From DAHUYF01 sp035623985 (GTDB lineage Bacteria; Pseudomonadota; Alphaproteobacteria; ATCC43930; CGMCC-115725): a stretch of 64,000 bases of DNA. The translations under genes and the position numbers were made by a program. A model generated the notes under the pieces. The model did not search any database. It was not told the origin of the DNA and saw nothing but the letters and a program-made list of their open reading frames with translations. Below are positions 8,886 to 17,571 of the stretch, piece after piece (position 1 is the first letter of the stretch; every line of letters begins with the position of its first letter). The stretch lies in the NCBI GenBank assembly GCA_035623985.1, contig DASPSJ010000082.1:1-64000 (forward strand), written 5' to 3'.

Positions 8886-10388
8886 ATGGGTATCCTGTTG
8901 AGTGAAACCGAATTGATGCGAACCGAGCCGGCCGAAAAGGCCGCCTTCCGATCGCCGGTGCCGACGCAAATCGTCTCCAACGGCGAGTTCAACCCGCTGC
9001 CGCAGACGCCGCAGCAGCGCCGGGTCGAGGACCGGATCAAGGACATTGCCGACGCCATCGCGCCGCGCCTCGGCATGGAACGGCGCCAGTTCCTGCGCAC
9101 GGCCTCGGGCATGGCCGCGGCGTTTCTGGCGATGAACGAAGTGTTCGGCCCGTTGTTCGCGGTCGGCCGCGCCGAGGCGGCCGAGCCGGACGCCGCCGCC
9201 GAGCGGGCGCGGGGGCTTGCGAACCAGTTCATCCTCGACGATCAGCTCCATTTCGTGCGCGACGATTTCAACGAGGAGGGGCTGATCGGCCTCGCCAAAT
9301 ATGCGGCCGAAAATTGGAATCCCGACATCGCCAAGGACGCGCCGATGACCTTGGCGCGCTACAAGTTCGACAACTTCATCAAGGAGGTCTATCTCGACAG
9401 CGACACCAAGATCGGTCTTTTGAGCGGCGCGCCTTTCGACGACAAGAACTGGTGGTTCCTCAGCAACGACCAGATCGATCACGCGCGCAAGATGGTGAAT
9501 GGCATCGCCAAGACGAACCGTTTGCTGTCGCATGCGATCGTGACGCCGAGGCAGCAGGGTTGGGTCGAGGAGGTCGATCGCTGCATCGAGGTGGTGAAGC
9601 CGAACAGTTGGAAAGGCTATACCATCGGCGATCCCTTGCAACCGGCGACGACCAAATATCCCTGGCGCCTCGACGACGAGACGCTGATATATCCCTTCTA
9701 CGAGAAGATCGTGAAGGCCGGGAGCCCGATCTTCTGCATCCACAAGGGGCTGCTGCCGGCGGATTACGAGAAGTCGGTCGCCGGCGCCTGGAAATACGCC
9801 ACCGTCGACGACCTGCCGAAGGCGGCGAAGGATTGGCCGCAGATCACCTTCGTCATCTATCACGCGGCGCTGCGGCCCTTCCAGGAGTCGCCCGAGGCGG
9901 CTGTCGCCAATTTCGAGCGTACCGGCACGATCGACTGGGTATCGGACCTTGCCGCCATTCCGGAGAAATACGGCGTCAGCAACGTCTATGCCGATCTCGG
10001 CACCTCCTTCGCCAATTCGGCGGTGAGCAATCCGCGCTTTGCCGCGGCGGTGATGGGCACGCTGATCAAAGGGCTCGGCGCCGATCACGTCTTCTGGGGC
10101 ACCGATTCCGTCTGGTACGGCTCGCCGCAATGGCAGATCGAGGCGTTCCGCCGGCTGGAGATTCCCGAGGACATGCAGAAGAAGCATGGCTTCGCGCCGC
10201 TCGGCCCCGCCGACGGCGCCGTCAAGAGCGCCATCTTCGGCTACAACGCCGCGCGCCTTTACAAGATCGACCTGCGCGCCGCGCTGCCGGCGATCGAGAA
10301 GGACAAGTTCTCCGCCATCCGCTACGCGCACTTCGACCAGCCGACGCGCAGCAACGCCGCTTACGGCTACGTCGCCCGGCGCGGCTGA
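8886..10388 (+). CDS. Amidohydrolase-2 family protein with internal Tat-type signal
   Basis: 500 residues. Residues ~64-90 hold a twin-arginine-like motif, ERRQFLRTASG, followed by a hydrophobic stretch and an Ala-rich cleavage region (GRAEAAEP). A ~60-residue N-terminal extension before the motif is unusual. The rest is an amidohydrolase-2 (TIM-barrel) domain, with FCIHKG, FVIYHAA and VFWGTDSVWYG as probable metal or catalytic strands. It is probably exported folded with its metal. The substrate is unknown. It stands alone, with ~280 bases before it and a cluster of hairpins after it. Confidence 0.8.
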   Translation: MGILLSETELMRTEPAEKAAFRSPVPTQIVSNGEFNPLPQTPQQRRVEDRIKDIADAIAPRLGMERRQFLRTASGMAAAFLAMNEVFGPLFAVGRAEAAEPDAAAERARGLANQFILDDQLHFVRDDFNEEGLIGLAKYAAENWNPDIAKDAPMTLARYKFDNFIKEVYLDSDTKIGLLSGAPFDDKNWWFLSNDQIDHARKMVNGIAKTNRLLSHAIVTPRQQGWVEEVDRCIEVVKPNSWKGYTIGDPLQPATTKYPWRLDDETLIYPFYEKIVKAGSPIFCIHKGLLPADYEKSVAGAWKYATVDDLPKAAKDWPQITFVIYHAALRPFQESPEAAVANFERTGTIDWVSDLAAIPEKYGVSNVYADLGTSFANSAVSNPRFAAAVMGTLIKGLGADHVFWGTDSVWYGSPQWQIEAFRRLEIPEDMQKKHGFAPLGPADGAVKSAIFGYNAARLYKIDLRAALPAIEKDKFSAIRYAHFDQPTRSNAAYGYVARRG

Positions 10389-10394
10389 GGGGCA

Positions 10395-10550
10395 AAGGCG
10401 TGCAAACGCCTTCGTCCGTGGCGGCGTCAGCGCTTGCGCCAGCAAGCGCGGGAGCCGCACCGTAGCGGCTGGCCCGCACCGTGCGGGCTTTCGCGGTTGC
10501 TGAGCAACCGCTGGCGCTCGCCAGGGACGACGCTACGCGTCGCCCTGGCG
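10395..10550. repeat. Tandem cluster of six short hairpins between two convergent genes
   Basis: Six separate inverted repeats follow one another: 10395-10412 (AAGGCG/CGCCTT), 10430-10449 (GCGCTTGC/GCAAGCGC), 10453-10470 (AGCCGC/GCGGCT), 10473-10487 (CCCGCA/TGCGGG), 10493-10511 (GCGGTTGC/GCAACCGC) and 10519-10550 (CGCCAGGG...CCCTGGCG, with an inner CGACGC/GCGTCG stem). The last reaches into the ruvX 3' end. There are no T-runs. They may act together as a bidirectional terminator or be a REP-like cluster. Confidence 0.8.
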
Positions 10551-11006
10551 CCCGATGCGGTCGAGCAGGCCCTGGAGGATATAGGCGGCGGCGACCTTGT
10601 CGATGATCTCGGCGCGGCGCTTGCGGCTGAGATCGGCGGCGATCATCTCGCGCTCGACCGCGGCGGTGGAGAGCCGCTCGTCCCAGAAGGCGAGCGGCAG
10701 GTCGACATGCTCCAGCAGGTTCCGGGCGAACTGCCGCACGCCTTGCGCGCGCGGCCCTTCGCTGCCGTCAAGGCCGATCGGCAGCCCGACCACGAGGCCG
10801 CCCACCTTGTGCCGCTCGATCTCGGCGACGAGTCGCTTGACGTCGTCGCGAAAGCGCCCGCGTCGGATGGTGTCGAAGGGGGTCGCCACCAGGAGGCCCG
10901 TGTCGGACAGCGCCAGGCCGAGGGTCTTGGTGCCGACATCGAGGCCGAGCAGCCGCGCGCCCTTGGGAAGCAAGCTCTTGAGGTCGCTGGGGTTGCAGAT
11001 CGGCAT
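10533..11006 (-). CDS. ruvX: Putative pre-16S rRNA nuclease / Holliday junction resolvase YqgF
   Basis: 157 residues with the RNase-H-like signatures LLGLDVGTKTLGLALSD (first catalytic Asp), VVGLPIGLDGSEG and FWDERLSTAAVE, and the terminal DKVAAAYILQGLLD. The protein trims pre-16S rRNA ends in well-studied relatives. The ATG at 11006 lies 36 bases from the divergent gatC start, so they share a short promoter region. The last 18 bases overlap the hairpin cluster. Confidence 0.93.
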   Translation of the reverse strand: MPICNPSDLKSLLPKGARLLGLDVGTKTLGLALSDTGLLVATPFDTIRRGRFRDDVKRLVAEIERHKVGGLVVGLPIGLDGSEGPRAQGVRQFARNLLEHVDLPLAFWDERLSTAAVEREMIAADLSRKRRAEIIDKVAAAYILQGLLDRIGRQGDA

Positions 11007-11042
11007 GGGCGATGCTAGGTAAGCCGGGGAGACATCTACATC

Positions 11043-11330
11043 ATGGCATTGGACAAGGCCACCGTGGCGCGGATCGCCACCCTGGCGCGCATCAAACTGC
11101 CTCCATCCGAGCAGGAACACCTCGCCCGGGAGCTGTCGACCATTCTCGGCTGGATCGAGCAGCTCGCCGAGGTCGACACCGCGGGCGTCGAGCCGATGTC
11201 GAGCGTCGCGGCGATGCGGCTGCCGATGCGCGAGGACGAGATCACCGACGGCAATTGCCGCGACGAGATTCTTGCCAACGCGCCCGAGGCCGCGCAGGGC
11301 TTCTTCACCGTGCCCAAGGTGGTGGAATAG
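11043..11330 (+). CDS. gatC: Asp-tRNA(Asn)/Glu-tRNA(Gln) amidotransferase subunit C
   Basis: 95 residues, the normal size for GatC, the small clamp that stabilises GatAB. Typical features are the N-terminal VARIATLARIKL helix, the central GWIEQLAEVDTAGVEPM and the conserved end ANAPEAAQGFFTVPKVVE. It directly abuts gatA, whose GTG follows its stop without a gap. The complex converts misacylated Asp-tRNA(Asn) or Glu-tRNA(Gln) to the amidated forms in the cytoplasm. Confidence 0.97.
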   Translation: MALDKATVARIATLARIKLPPSEQEHLARELSTILGWIEQLAEVDTAGVEPMSSVAAMRLPMREDEITDGNCRDEILANAPEAAQGFFTVPKVVE

Positions 11331-12812
11331 GTGAGCGCGCTGACCGATCTCACCATCGCCGAGGCGCGCGACGGGCTCGCCGCCAGGCAATTCTCCGCGC
11401 GCGAGCTGGCCGAGGCCCATATCGCAGCGATGGCGGCGGCGCGGCCGCTCAACGCTTTTCTCGTCGAGACGCCGGAGCGCGCGCTCGCCATGGCGGCGCA
11501 ATCGGATGCGCGCCTCGCGCGCGGCGCGGCGCTGCCGATGGAAGGCATGCCGCTCGCGATCAAGGATCTCTTCTGCACCGAGGGCGTGCTCACCACCGCC
11601 GGCTCGCGCATTCTCGACGGCTTCATGCCGCCTTACGAATCGACCGTCACCGCCAAGCTGTGGCAGGCCGGCGCGGTGCTGCTGGGCAAGGTCAACATGG
11701 ACGAGTTCGCCATGGGCTCGTCCACGGCCACCTGCGCGCATGGCCCGGTCGAGAATCCCTGGCGGCGGCCCGGCGACAACCGGCCGCTGGTGCCGGGCGG
11801 CTCGTCCGGCGGCTCGGCCGCCGCGGTGGCGGCGCGCGCGGCGATCGCCGCCACCGGCACCGACACCGGCGGCTCGATCCGCCAGCCGGCGAGCTTCTGC
11901 GGCATCGTCGGCCTCAAGCCCACCTACGGCCGCTGCTCGCGCTGGGGCATCGTCGCTTTCGCTTCCTCGCTCGACCAGGCGGGACCGATGACGCGCAGCG
12001 TGCGCGACGCCGCCATCATGCTCAAGGCGATGTCGGGGCATGATCCCAAGGATTCGACCTCGGCGCCGGTGGCGGTTCCGGATTTCGAAGCGGCGCTCAC
12101 CGGCGAGATCAAGGGGCTCCGGATCGGCATCCCGCGCGAATACCGCCTCGACGGCATGCCGGGGGAGATCGAGGCGCTGTGGCAACGCGGCATCGAGTGG
12201 ATCAAGGACGCCGGCGCCGAGCCGGTCGAGATCAGCCTGAAGCTCACGAAATACGCGCTTCCCGCCTATTACATCATCGCCCCCGCCGAAGCCTCGTCCA
12301 ATCTCGCCCGCTATGACGGCGTGCGCTTCGGCCTGCGCGTGCCGGGACGCTCGCTCGACGAGATGTACGAGAACACGCGCGCCGCGGGCTTCGGCGCCGA
12401 GGTGCGCCGGCGCGTCCTCATCGGCACCTATGTCCTCTCCGCCGGCTATTACGATGCCTATTACCTCAAGGCGCAGCAGGTGCGCACGCTCATCGCTCGC
12501 GACTTCGCCGCGGCCTTCGAGCGCTGCGACGCGCTGCTGACGCCGACCGCGCCTTCGGCGGCCTTCGCCATCGGCGAGAAGCAGGACGATCCCATCGCCA
12601 TGTATTTGAACGACGTCTTCACCGTGCCGGTGAACCTCGCGGGACTGCCCGGCCTCTCGGTGCCGGCGGGGCTCTCGGCCGAAGAGCTGCCGCTCGGACT
12701 GCAGGTCATCGGCCGCGCCTTCGACGAGGCGACGGTGCTGCGCGTCGGCGGCGTCATCGAAAGCGCCGCCGGCTTCACGGCAAAGCCGGCCATTCCGCCG
12801 GGAGGCGATTGA
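11331..12812 (+). CDS. gatA: Asp-tRNA(Asn)/Glu-tRNA(Gln) amidotransferase subunit A
   Basis: 493 residues, GTG start immediately after the gatC stop. It belongs to the amidase-signature family and has the complete Ser-cisSer-Lys triad: K78 (LAIKDLF), S158 (GGSSGGS) and S182 (DTGGSIRQP). It releases ammonia from glutamine and passes it to GatB. It is the middle gene of gatCAB, and its stop codon overlaps the gatB ATG by one base, so the subunits are translationally coupled. Confidence 0.98.
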   Translation: MSALTDLTIAEARDGLAARQFSARELAEAHIAAMAAARPLNAFLVETPERALAMAAQSDARLARGAALPMEGMPLAIKDLFCTEGVLTTAGSRILDGFMPPYESTVTAKLWQAGAVLLGKVNMDEFAMGSSTATCAHGPVENPWRRPGDNRPLVPGGSSGGSAAAVAARAAIAATGTDTGGSIRQPASFCGIVGLKPTYGRCSRWGIVAFASSLDQAGPMTRSVRDAAIMLKAMSGHDPKDSTSAPVAVPDFEAALTGEIKGLRIGIPREYRLDGMPGEIEALWQRGIEWIKDAGAEPVEISLKLTKYALPAYYIIAPAEASSNLARYDGVRFGLRVPGRSLDEMYENTRAAGFGAEVRRRVLIGTYVLSAGYYDAYYLKAQQVRTLIARDFAAAFERCDALLTPTAPSAAFAIGEKQDDPIAMYLNDVFTVPVNLAGLPGLSVPAGLSAEELPLGLQVIGRAFDEATVLRVGGVIESAAGFTAKPAIPPGGD

Positions 12813-14266
12813 TGGCGGAGCTCATCCAAGGCCGCACCGGCGCCTGGGAAGCGGTCATCGGGCTCGAGGTCCACGCCCAGGTCGTCTCGCGCGCGAAGCT
12901 GTTCTCCGGCGCCGCCACCGCCTTCGGCGCCGAGCCCAACACCCAGGTCTCGACTGTCGACGCCGCCTTTCCCGGCATGCTGCCGGTGATCAACCGCCAT
13001 TGCGTCGAGCAGGCGGTGAAGACCGGGCTCGGCCTCAACGCCGAGATCAACCTGGTCTCGGTGTTCGACCGCAAGAACTACTTCTATGCCGATCTGCCGC
13101 CGGGCTACCAGATCTCGCAATACACCCGCCCGATCGTCGGCAAGGGCAAGATCGTCCTCGACATGCCCGACGGCTCGAGCCGCGAGATCGGGATCACCCG
13201 GCTTCATCTCGAGCAGGATGCGGGCAAAAGCCTGCACGACCAGCATCCGACGCTCACCTATGTCGATCTCAATCGCGCCGGCGTCGCGCTCATGGAGATC
13301 GTCTCCGAGCCGGATCTCAGAAGCGCGGAGGAGGCCGGCGCCTATATCCGCAAGCTGCGCTCGATCCTGCGCTATCTCGGCACCTGCGACGGCAACATGG
13401 AAGAGGGCAGCCTGCGCTGCGATTGCAACGTCTCGGTCCGCAAGCCCGGCGGCCCGCTCGGCACGCGCTGCGAGATCAAGAACGTCAACTCGGTCCGCTT
13501 CGTCATGCAGGCGATCGAGCACGAGGCGCGGCGCCAGATCGAGGTGATCGAGGAGGGCGGCACGGTCGAGCAGGAGACGCGCCTGTTCGACGCCGGCCGC
13601 GGCGTGACGCGGCCGATGCGGTCCAAGGAAGAGGCGCATGACTACCGCTATTTCCCCGACCCCGACCTGCTGCCGCTGACGCTGGAGTGGGACTGGGTCG
13701 AGGCGCTGCGACGCTCGCTGCCGGAGCTGCCGGACGCCAAGAAGGCGCGCTTCATCGCCGAGTACAAGCTCTCGCCGCAAGATGCCGGCGTGCTGGTCGG
13801 CGAGCAGGCGAGCGCCGATTATTTCGAGACGGTGGCGAGAGGGCGCGATCCCAAGCTCGCCGCCAATTGGGTGATGGTCGAGCTCTATGGCGTGCTGAAC
13901 CGGCTTTCCCTCGGCATCGAGCAGTCGCCGGTCTCGGCCGAGGCGCTGGGCGGACTCCTCGACCTCATCCGCGACGGCACGATTTCCGGGCGCCTCGCCA
14001 AGGAGGTCTTCGCCGCCATGGTCGAGACCGGCAAGGGCGCCGCCGCCATCGTCGAGGAGCGCGGCTTGAAACAGGTGACGGACAGCGGCGCGATCGAGGG
14101 CGTGATCGAGTCCGTGCTCGCGGCCCAGGCGGACAAGGTGGCGGAATACCGCGCCGGAAAGGAGAAGCTCTTCGGCTTCTTCGTCGGCCAGGTGATGAAG
14201 GCGACGCAGGGCAAGGCCAATCCGGCGCTGCTCAACGAGCTGCTGCGCAAGAAGCTCGCGGGCTGA
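12812..14266 (+). CDS. gatB: Asp-tRNA(Asn)/Glu-tRNA(Gln) amidotransferase subunit B
   Basis: 484 residues from the ATG at 12812, in the TGATG overlap with gatA and preceded by GGAGG at 12801-12805; a TTG three bases upstream is less likely. Signatures: WEAVIGLEVHAQ, FDRKNYFYADLPPGYQISQ, EEGSLRCDCNVSVR and the C-terminal YqeY-like tRNA-binding helices ending NPALLNELLRKKL. It activates the misacylated tRNA carboxylate and uses ammonia from GatA. Confidence 0.98.
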   Translation: MAELIQGRTGAWEAVIGLEVHAQVVSRAKLFSGAATAFGAEPNTQVSTVDAAFPGMLPVINRHCVEQAVKTGLGLNAEINLVSVFDRKNYFYADLPPGYQISQYTRPIVGKGKIVLDMPDGSSREIGITRLHLEQDAGKSLHDQHPTLTYVDLNRAGVALMEIVSEPDLRSAEEAGAYIRKLRSILRYLGTCDGNMEEGSLRCDCNVSVRKPGGPLGTRCEIKNVNSVRFVMQAIEHEARRQIEVIEEGGTVEQETRLFDAGRGVTRPMRSKEEAHDYRYFPDPDLLPLTLEWDWVEALRRSLPELPDAKKARFIAEYKLSPQDAGVLVGEQASADYFETVARGRDPKLAANWVMVELYGVLNRLSLGIEQSPVSAEALGGLLDLIRDGTISGRLAKEVFAAMVETGKGAAAIVEERGLKQVTDSGAIEGVIESVLAAQADKVAEYRAGKEKLFGFFVGQVMKATQGKANPALLNELLRKKLAG

Positions 14267-14283
14267 CGCCGACGAAGCCCGAA

Positions 14284-15726
14284 TCAGCTCCGGCCGTAAG
14301 TATCCTCGAAGCGCACGATGTCGTCCTCGCCGAGATAGCTGCCGGACTGCACTTCGATGACGTGCAGCGGGATCTTGCCCGGATTTTCCAGCCGGTGCGG
14401 CGTGCCGAGGGGAATGTAGGTCGACTGATCCTCGTAGAGCACGATCTCGTCATTGCCGCGCACCACCTTGGCCGTGCCGTGCACCACCACCCAATGCTCG
14501 GCGCGGTGATGATGCATTTGCAGCGACAGCTTCGCGCCGGGCTTCACCATGATGTGCTTCACCTGCACGCGGTCGCCGCTATGGATGGAGCGGAAGGTGC
14601 CCCACGGCCGATGCACCAGCGGGTGCGCCTTCGCCTCGCTGCGGCCCTCGCGCTCGAGCCGGGCGACGAGCTGCTTCACGTCCTGGGCGCGGTCGCGCCG
14701 CGCCACCATCACCGCATCGGCGGTGGCGACGACGACGAGGTCCTCGACGCCGAGCGCGGCGACGAGGCCGTGCTCGGCGCGCAGGTAGCAGTTGCGCGCA
14801 TCCTCGAGCAGCACGTCGCCGCGGCCGACATTGCCGGCGGCGTCCTTGCCGCTCGCCTGCCAGAGCGCATCCCAGGTGCCGACATCGCTCCAGCCCATGG
14901 AAACCGGCACGACCGCGGCGTGGGCGGTGTGCTCCATGACGCCGTAATCGACCGAGGTGTTCTCGGCGGCGGCGAAAGCGTCGCGGTCGAGGCGTAGAAA
15001 ATCGAGATCGCGCTTGGCCTGATCGAGCGCCTGGCGGCAGGCGGCGACGGTGGCGGGATGGCGGCGCTCGAGCTCCTCGACGAAGAGGCCGGCGGGAAAC
15101 AGGAAGATGCCGCTGTTCCAGTAGAAATCGCCCGCGGCGATATAGCTTTGCGCGCGCGCGAGGTCGGGCTTCTCGATGAAGGCCGCGACCTCGCGGGCGC
15201 CGCCGCCGCCGGCAAGGGCGGCGGCGGCCTGAATATAGCCGTAGCCGGTCTCCGGCCGGTCGGCGGCGATGCCGAAAGTGACGAGCCGGCCCTGGCGCGC
15301 GACCTGCGCGGCGCAATCGACGGCGGCGAGGAAGCTCGGCACCTCGGCGATCGCGTGGTCGGAGGGCAGCGCGAGCAGCAGCGCGTCCTTCTCCTCGGCC
15401 AGCAGGAGAAGTGCCGCGACGCAGACCGCGGGCGCGGTGTTGCGACCCGTGGGCTCGAGCACGATCGCCTGCGGGACGATGCCGGCAAGACGCAGTTGCT
15501 CGGCGACGACGAAGCGGTGCTCGTCATTGGCGATGACGATCGGCGGCGCGAAGCGGCCGCTGTCGGCGATGCGCAGCGCCGCGTCCTGCAGCAGCGAGCG
15601 CTCGCCGAGGAGCGGCAGGAGCTGTTTGGGGTAAAGCGCCCGCGACAACGGCCACAGCCGCGTGCCCGAGCCGCCGGACAAGATCACCGGATGAATCCGG
15701 CCCGGTTTCCCCTCGGTTACCGCCAT
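14284..15726 (-). CDS. manC: Mannose-1-phosphate guanylyltransferase / mannose-6-phosphate isomerase
   Basis: 480 residues, the length of bifunctional type-II enzymes. The N-terminal nucleotidyltransferase shows HPVILSGGSGTRLWPLSR, YPKQLL and EPTGRNTAPA. The C-terminal cupin isomerase shows HRPWGTF, MVKPGAKLSLQMHHHRAEHWVV and STYIPLGTPHRLENPG. It makes GDP-mannose for exopolysaccharide or LPS sugars in the cytoplasm. The ATG at 15726 is preceded by a purine-rich GGCGAGGATGAG stretch. It converges with gatB (17 bases apart) and is divergent from the GST gene. Confidence 0.95.
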   Translation of the reverse strand: MAVTEGKPGRIHPVILSGGSGTRLWPLSRALYPKQLLPLLGERSLLQDAALRIADSGRFAPPIVIANDEHRFVVAEQLRLAGIVPQAIVLEPTGRNTAPAVCVAALLLLAEEKDALLLALPSDHAIAEVPSFLAAVDCAAQVARQGRLVTFGIAADRPETGYGYIQAAAALAGGGGAREVAAFIEKPDLARAQSYIAAGDFYWNSGIFLFPAGLFVEELERRHPATVAACRQALDQAKRDLDFLRLDRDAFAAAENTSVDYGVMEHTAHAAVVPVSMGWSDVGTWDALWQASGKDAAGNVGRGDVLLEDARNCYLRAEHGLVAALGVEDLVVVATADAVMVARRDRAQDVKQLVARLEREGRSEAKAHPLVHRPWGTFRSIHSGDRVQVKHIMVKPGAKLSLQMHHHRAEHWVVVHGTAKVVRGNDEIVLYEDQSTYIPLGTPHRLENPGKIPLHVIEVQSGSYLGEDDIVRFEDTYGRS

Positions 15727-15950
15727 CTCATCCTCTCCTTGCCGGCGGGGGACCGTAAGGCCTTGGCATAGCACCGCCTTGATAGCCGGGGCGGCCGGCC
15801 GTCGCAAATGCCGCGGCGATCACGGCGAAACGCCGTCGCCGGAATGAGACCGCGGGTCGACGATCCGGCGCGGGATGCGGTTCCCGCCTGGCGACGGCCC
15901 GGGGGTTGCGCTAAGCCGAAGGGCCGGCGCTGCGACGCGGAGGATCGGCG

Positions 15951-16568
15951 ATGATCGAGCTTTACACCTGGACGACCCCCAACGGCCGCAAAGCGTCCAT
16001 CATGCTCGAGGAACTGGCGCTGACCTACACCGTTCACCCGGTCAACATCGGCAAGGGCGAGCAGTTCCGCCCGGACTTCGTCGCCATCAATCCCAACAGC
16101 AAGATCCCCGCCGTCGTCGACAGCGACGGGCCCGGCGGCAAACCGATGCGCGTCTTCGAGTCCGGCGCGATTCTGATCTATCTTGCCGAGAAAACCGGCA
16201 AGCTCCTCGCCCGCGAGCCGCGGGCGCGTAGCGAGACGCTGCAATGGCTGATGTTTCAGATGGGCGGCGTCGGACCGATGTTCGGCCAGGCGCATCATTT
16301 CCTGCGCGCCGCGCCCGAGCCCGTGCCCTACGCCATCGAGCGCTACACCAAGGAGACGCGCCGGCTCTATGGCGTGCTCGACCGGCGGCTGGGAGAGGAG
16401 AGCTATCTCGCGGGCGAGTATTCGATCGCCGACATCGCGACCTTTCCCTGGGTTGCACGGCATGACTGGCACAGGGTCGATCTCAAGGAATTCCCCAACG
16501 TCGCGCGCTGGTATGCGGCAATCGCCGAGCGCCCGGCGGTGGCGCGGGGCATGGCCGTGCCGGGCTAG
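15951..16568 (+). CDS. Glutathione S-transferase, YfcG/YghU-like
   Basis: 205 residues. N-terminal thioredoxin fold (MIELYTWTTPNGRKASIMLEE, NPNSKIPAVVD, VFESGAILIYLAEKTG) and C-terminal helical domain (QWLMFQMGGVGPMFGQAHHF, YLAGEYSIADIATFPW). The TPNGRK active site and the QMGGVGPMxGQ segment are typical of the YfcG/YghU (nu-class) group, which act as disulfide-bond reductases with glutathione. It is a single gene, divergent from manC. Confidence 0.92.
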   Translation: MIELYTWTTPNGRKASIMLEELALTYTVHPVNIGKGEQFRPDFVAINPNSKIPAVVDSDGPGGKPMRVFESGAILIYLAEKTGKLLAREPRARSETLQWLMFQMGGVGPMFGQAHHFLRAAPEPVPYAIERYTKETRRLYGVLDRRLGEESYLAGEYSIADIATFPWVARHDWHRVDLKEFPNVARWYAAIAERPAVARGMAVPG

Positions 16569-16582
16569 CAGAGGCGCGCGGC

Positions 16583-16798
16583 TCAGACCGTCGCGCGCGG
16601 CCGGCCGGGGCGCCGCGTGGGCGGGGTGAAGGCGACGACTTCCGCCTGCTCGCTGCGATCGAGCGCGCGCAGCTCGGCGCGGCACCGCTCCAGCGCCTGC
16701 AGATCGCGCGCATCCTCGCGATCGGCCACGTCCATGTAGCTGATCTTGATTTCGACCAGGTCAAGAAGGATCTCGATCGTCCGCTTCGACAGAGACAT
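16583..16798 (-). CDS. Small conserved-type hypothetical protein
   Basis: 71 residues: a helical N-terminal half (LSKRTIEILLDLVEIKISYMDVADREDARDL, not in full) and a basic, Pro/Arg-rich tail (PTRRPGRPRATV). A good GGGAGG site precedes the ATG at 16798. The tail resembles an AT-hook-like DNA-contact segment, but the function is unknown. It is convergent with the GST gene, 14 bases apart. Confidence 0.65.
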   Translation of the reverse strand: MSLSKRTIEILLDLVEIKISYMDVADREDARDLQALERCRAELRALDRSEQAEVVAFTPPTRRPGRPRATV

Positions 16799-16989
16799 CG
16801 CCCGCCTCCCATGAATGTCCCTTGCCCGACATCATCGTAGAGCTTTTCTTAAAATGCCGTGAATCGCTTTAGCATCGTGCCCGTCCCAGCCGTTCGTTCC
16901 ATAGGCGAAATCATTCGCCGCGTTGACAGCGCCGTCGAGCGGCGGCTAGAACCCTCCGGCATACGCCGTGTCGACGCACACTCTTCGGT

Positions 16990-17081
16990 GGAGGGGTGGC
17001 CGAGTGGCTGAAGGCGGCGGTTTGCTAAACCGTTATACGGGTTATACCGTATCGCAGGTTCGAATCCTGTCCCCTCCGCCA
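16990..17081 (+). tRNA. tRNA-Ser (anticodon GCU)
   Basis: The acceptor stem GGAGGGG (16990-16996) pairs with CCCCTCC (17071-17077), with discriminator G and an encoded CCA (17079-17081). The D arm is TGGCCGAGTGG. The anticodon loop TTGCTAA holds GCT at 17024-17026. A long variable arm (GTTATACGGGTTATACCGTATC) marks a class-II tRNA. The T arm contains GGTTCGAATCC. It decodes AGC/AGU serine codons. Confidence 0.97.
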
Positions 17082-17256
17082 CCCTCTCCAGCACGAGCGC
17101 ACGATGTGCGCGTCAGGGGCTTTGCCGCACATGCCGGTTCCGACGCCGCGACCATGGAGCTTGGCGTCAAACCGTCCCGAGATCGAGTCGGAACGCCGGT
17201 CCGGGGTTGCCGTTCGATTGCTTGCCCTTCTGCAATGTCTGGGCCGATCGATGCCT

Positions 17257-17568
17257 TCATGCGAGGCCGAGGCGCTTGAACGCGGCATGCTTGATCGCGC
17301 CCAAGGCGACGGAGAACGCCGCCGCGGCGGTGATCTTGCGGATCCGCCAGGCGTCGGGCATCGGCGATGGCGTCGCCCGACCCGTCGTCAAGGACATGGT
17401 GATGAAATCTCCGGCGATCAGGAACAAAGCCATCAGCATCGGCGTCAGCACCGCGTGGGCCTTCATGATCAGGCCGGCGCCCAAGAACAGGACAAGCTGG
17501 AACTTCTTGACAAGAGCGCGTTCGAGAAGGCTGCGCGCGGCCCGCGCGATAGAGGCGATGGCGTTGAA
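17257..17568 (-). pseudogene. Remnant of the C-terminal membrane domain of a P-type cation (H+-type) ATPase
   Basis: On the minus strand the frame reads FNAIASIARAARSLLERALV, then KKFQLVLFLGAGLIMKAHAV, LTPMLMALFLIAGDFITMSL and PDAWRIRKIT. This looks like the last transmembrane helices of plasma-membrane-type P-ATPases (the region LTPMLM...GDF..MS). The frame is bounded by a stop just upstream, and none of the ATP-binding, phosphorylation (DKTGT) or actuator domains is present. It sits directly downstream of the PP2C gene and next to a tRNA, a common insertion/deletion hotspot. No usable ATG begins it (a TTG at 17484 does), so I treat it as a decayed fragment. Confidence 0.6.
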
Positions 17569-17571
17569 CGG

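Noticed and set aside
16849..17094. 81-codon frame across the tRNA-Ser gene
   Set aside because: Its sequence (GTGFEPAIRY...) is a typical false protein read from the complement of a tRNA.
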